From Fodinibacter sp963695175 (GTDB lineage: Bacteria > Actinomycetota > Actinomycetes > Actinomycetales > Dermatophilaceae), in NCBI GenBank assembly GCA_963695175.1, contig CAVOGG010000003.1, positions 62,001 to 126,000 on the forward strand: 64,000 bases of DNA, given 5' to 3'. This document shows positions 63,029 to 64,000 of this stretch, piece by piece. Both the position numbers and the translations under genes were made by a program. Each line of letters opens with the position of its first letter. Position 1 is the stretch's first letter. The notes beneath the pieces are model-generated. The model did not search any database, was not told the origin of the DNA, and saw only the letters and a list, made by a program, of their open reading frames with translations.

Positions 63029-63720
63029 CGTCCTTCGGGGAGTCGGGGGAGAGGGTCGCCGGCGACGCCCGCCGTGAGCCCGCGGCCGAGCCAGCCGAGG
63101 AGCGCGCCCCGGTCACCGGAGACGGATGCCGTGCCCGCGCCGACCGTCCACTCGTCGCCGTCCGGGGTGCGCAGGGTGACGTCTGGAGGAGGGTCGCAGG
63201 CCCGCAGCCGGCGCACCTCCTCGGCGAGGAGCACCCGCTGCAGCTCGGGGTCGACGTCACCGAAGCCGAAGCCGGCCGCCAGGTCGACGTGGTGGAAGAC
63301 CACCTCCCGCAGGCGCATGAACGGGATGTTCTTCCCCTTGACCACGAACAGCCCCGGCGTGCGCTCCAGGCGCAGCTCGGCCTGGTCCGGGCCGAGGCGG
63401 GGGAGCTGCTCGGCGAGTGCCGCGGCGGTGCGCTCGACGTCGGCGACCAGCTCGGGGCCGGAGCGGTCGGCCCCCGCCTCGATGTCGGCGTCCCGGGCCT
63501 GCGGGCCGGTGTACATCGTCTCGCCGGTGCCGTCGACGGCCGAGCGGACCAGGGCCGACAGGCCGTCGGCGTTGCGGGCCAGGTGGGTCAGCACGTGGCC
63601 GCGGGTCCAGCCCTCGCACAGCGAGGGGGCCTGCACGTCGTCGAGCGCCTGGGCGGTGCGCAGCAGGGCGGTGGTCTGCTCGCCGACCGCGTCGAGGACG
63701 TCGGGAGAAGTCGGGTCCAT
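63025..63720 (-). CDS. Maleylpyruvate isomerase-family (mycothiol-dependent type) protein
   Basis: A 231-residue protein with an N-terminal four-helix metal-binding bundle: S-L-C-E-G-W-T-R-G-H-V-L-T-H-L-A-R-N-A-D-G-L (about 33-54) and R-L-R-E-V-V-F-H-H-V-D-L near 138-149 provide the His ligands. A small C-terminal domain ends G-R. Family members use mycothiol as cofactor. First gene of a pair with the metallo-hydrolase. ATG 63720 follows TAGCGT by 6 bases. Confidence 0.85.
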   Translation of the reverse strand: MDPTSPDVLDAVGEQTTALLRTAQALDDVQAPSLCEGWTRGHVLTHLARNADGLSALVRSAVDGTGETMYTGPQARDADIEAGADRSGPELVADVERTAAALAEQLPRLGPDQAELRLERTPGLFVVKGKNIPFMRLREVVFHHVDLAAGFGFGDVDPELQRVLLAEEVRRLRACDPPPDVTLRTPDGDEWTVGAGTASVSGDRGALLGWLGRGLTAGVAGDPLPRLPEGR

Positions 63721-63726
63721 GCCCAG

Positions 63727-63779
63727 ACGCTACTCGGACGTCCATGGATGAGGGTGTTGTCGGTGGGCCCACCTAGCAT
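63727..63779. promoter_or_regulatory. Divergent -10 boxes between the mycothiol-type gene and uvrA
   Basis: TAGCGT on the minus strand (63727-63732) ends 6 bases before ATG 63720. TAGCAT on the plus strand (63774-63779) ends 7 bases before the uvrA GTG. No SOS box was seen between them. Confidence 0.5.
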
Positions 63780-63786
63780 TGCGGGC

Positions 63787-64000
<214 letters not shown>

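Overview
This is a stretch of very GC-rich chromosome from an actinomycete. The best guess is a member of the Intrasporangiaceae/Micrococcales (Janibacter-Phycicoccus-Knoellia type), but the genus is inferred. The evidence is strong G/C preference at third codon positions, many GTG starts, stop-start (GTGA/ATGA) overlaps, F420- and mycothiol-linked protein families, DUF222-HNH genes of the 13E12 type, and many starts lying 5-8 bases after a TANNNT-like -10 box (predicted leaderless mRNAs). From memory, the backbone follows Mycobacterium tuberculosis Rv1609-Rv1638: trpE, a Trp-associated membrane protein, trpC, trpB, trpA, lgt, pyk, an ANTAR response regulator, polA, rpsA, coaE, uvrB, a metallo-hydrolase, uvrA. 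Into this are set gltBD, histidine genes and a cell-envelope glycan block.

Region by region. 1-1.4 kb: frameshifted tail of a DUF222-HNH gene and an unknown minus-strand gene. 1.5-5.5 kb: an FMN riboswitch driving a RibM/PnuC-type riboflavin transporter, then hisE-hisG-PH-domain protein and an ArsR regulator coupled to an SRPBCC-DinB fusion. 5.5-8.4 kb: minus-strand MFS, FUSC-type and P-loop kinase genes. 8.4-17.9 kb: hisF; then hisI-trpE-membrane protein; a small membrane protein; trpC-trpB-trpA; and a MauE/DoxX protein, a DsbA-like thioredoxin-fold protein and lgt. trpD, trpG and trpF are not in the window. 18-25.6 kb: gltB, gltD, pyk. 25.8-30.2 kb: tRNA-Leu(CAA) ending one base before an ANTAR response regulator, a DUF222-HNH gene with a LexA-type box, a DUF554 membrane protein, a leader packed with inverted repeats ahead of a GNAT gene, and a hotdog thioesterase.

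30.2-49.1 kb: polA, then a block of envelope genes (flippase, membrane proteins, GT4 glycosyltransferase, methyltransferase, AftD-like arabinosyltransferase, acyltransferase, GT-C transferase, PorA/DUF3068 protein), an MFS transporter and a methyltransferase. The set resembles the mycobacterial Rv0224c-Rv0228/Rv0236c cluster and probably builds or exports a surface glycan. The aftD-like reading frame is broken at least six times.

49.2-64 kb: rpsA, a DUF4184 protein, an F420-type oxidoreductase, a coaE-GrpB fusion, a PLP decarboxylase, corA, a luciferase-like oxidoreductase, uvrB, an MmcQ/YjbR protein, a TerC protein, an EamA exporter, a GNAT protein, a metallo-hydrolase plus a mycothiol-dependent-type enzyme, and the 5' end of uvrA.

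No insertion sequence, prophage, CRISPR array or rRNA was seen. The most unusual signals are the hairpin-dense leader at 28982-29126, the over-represented GGATGCC/GGCATCC word, the widespread leaderless promoter pattern, and four genes broken by single-base shifts mostly in G/C runs, which may be sequence errors.
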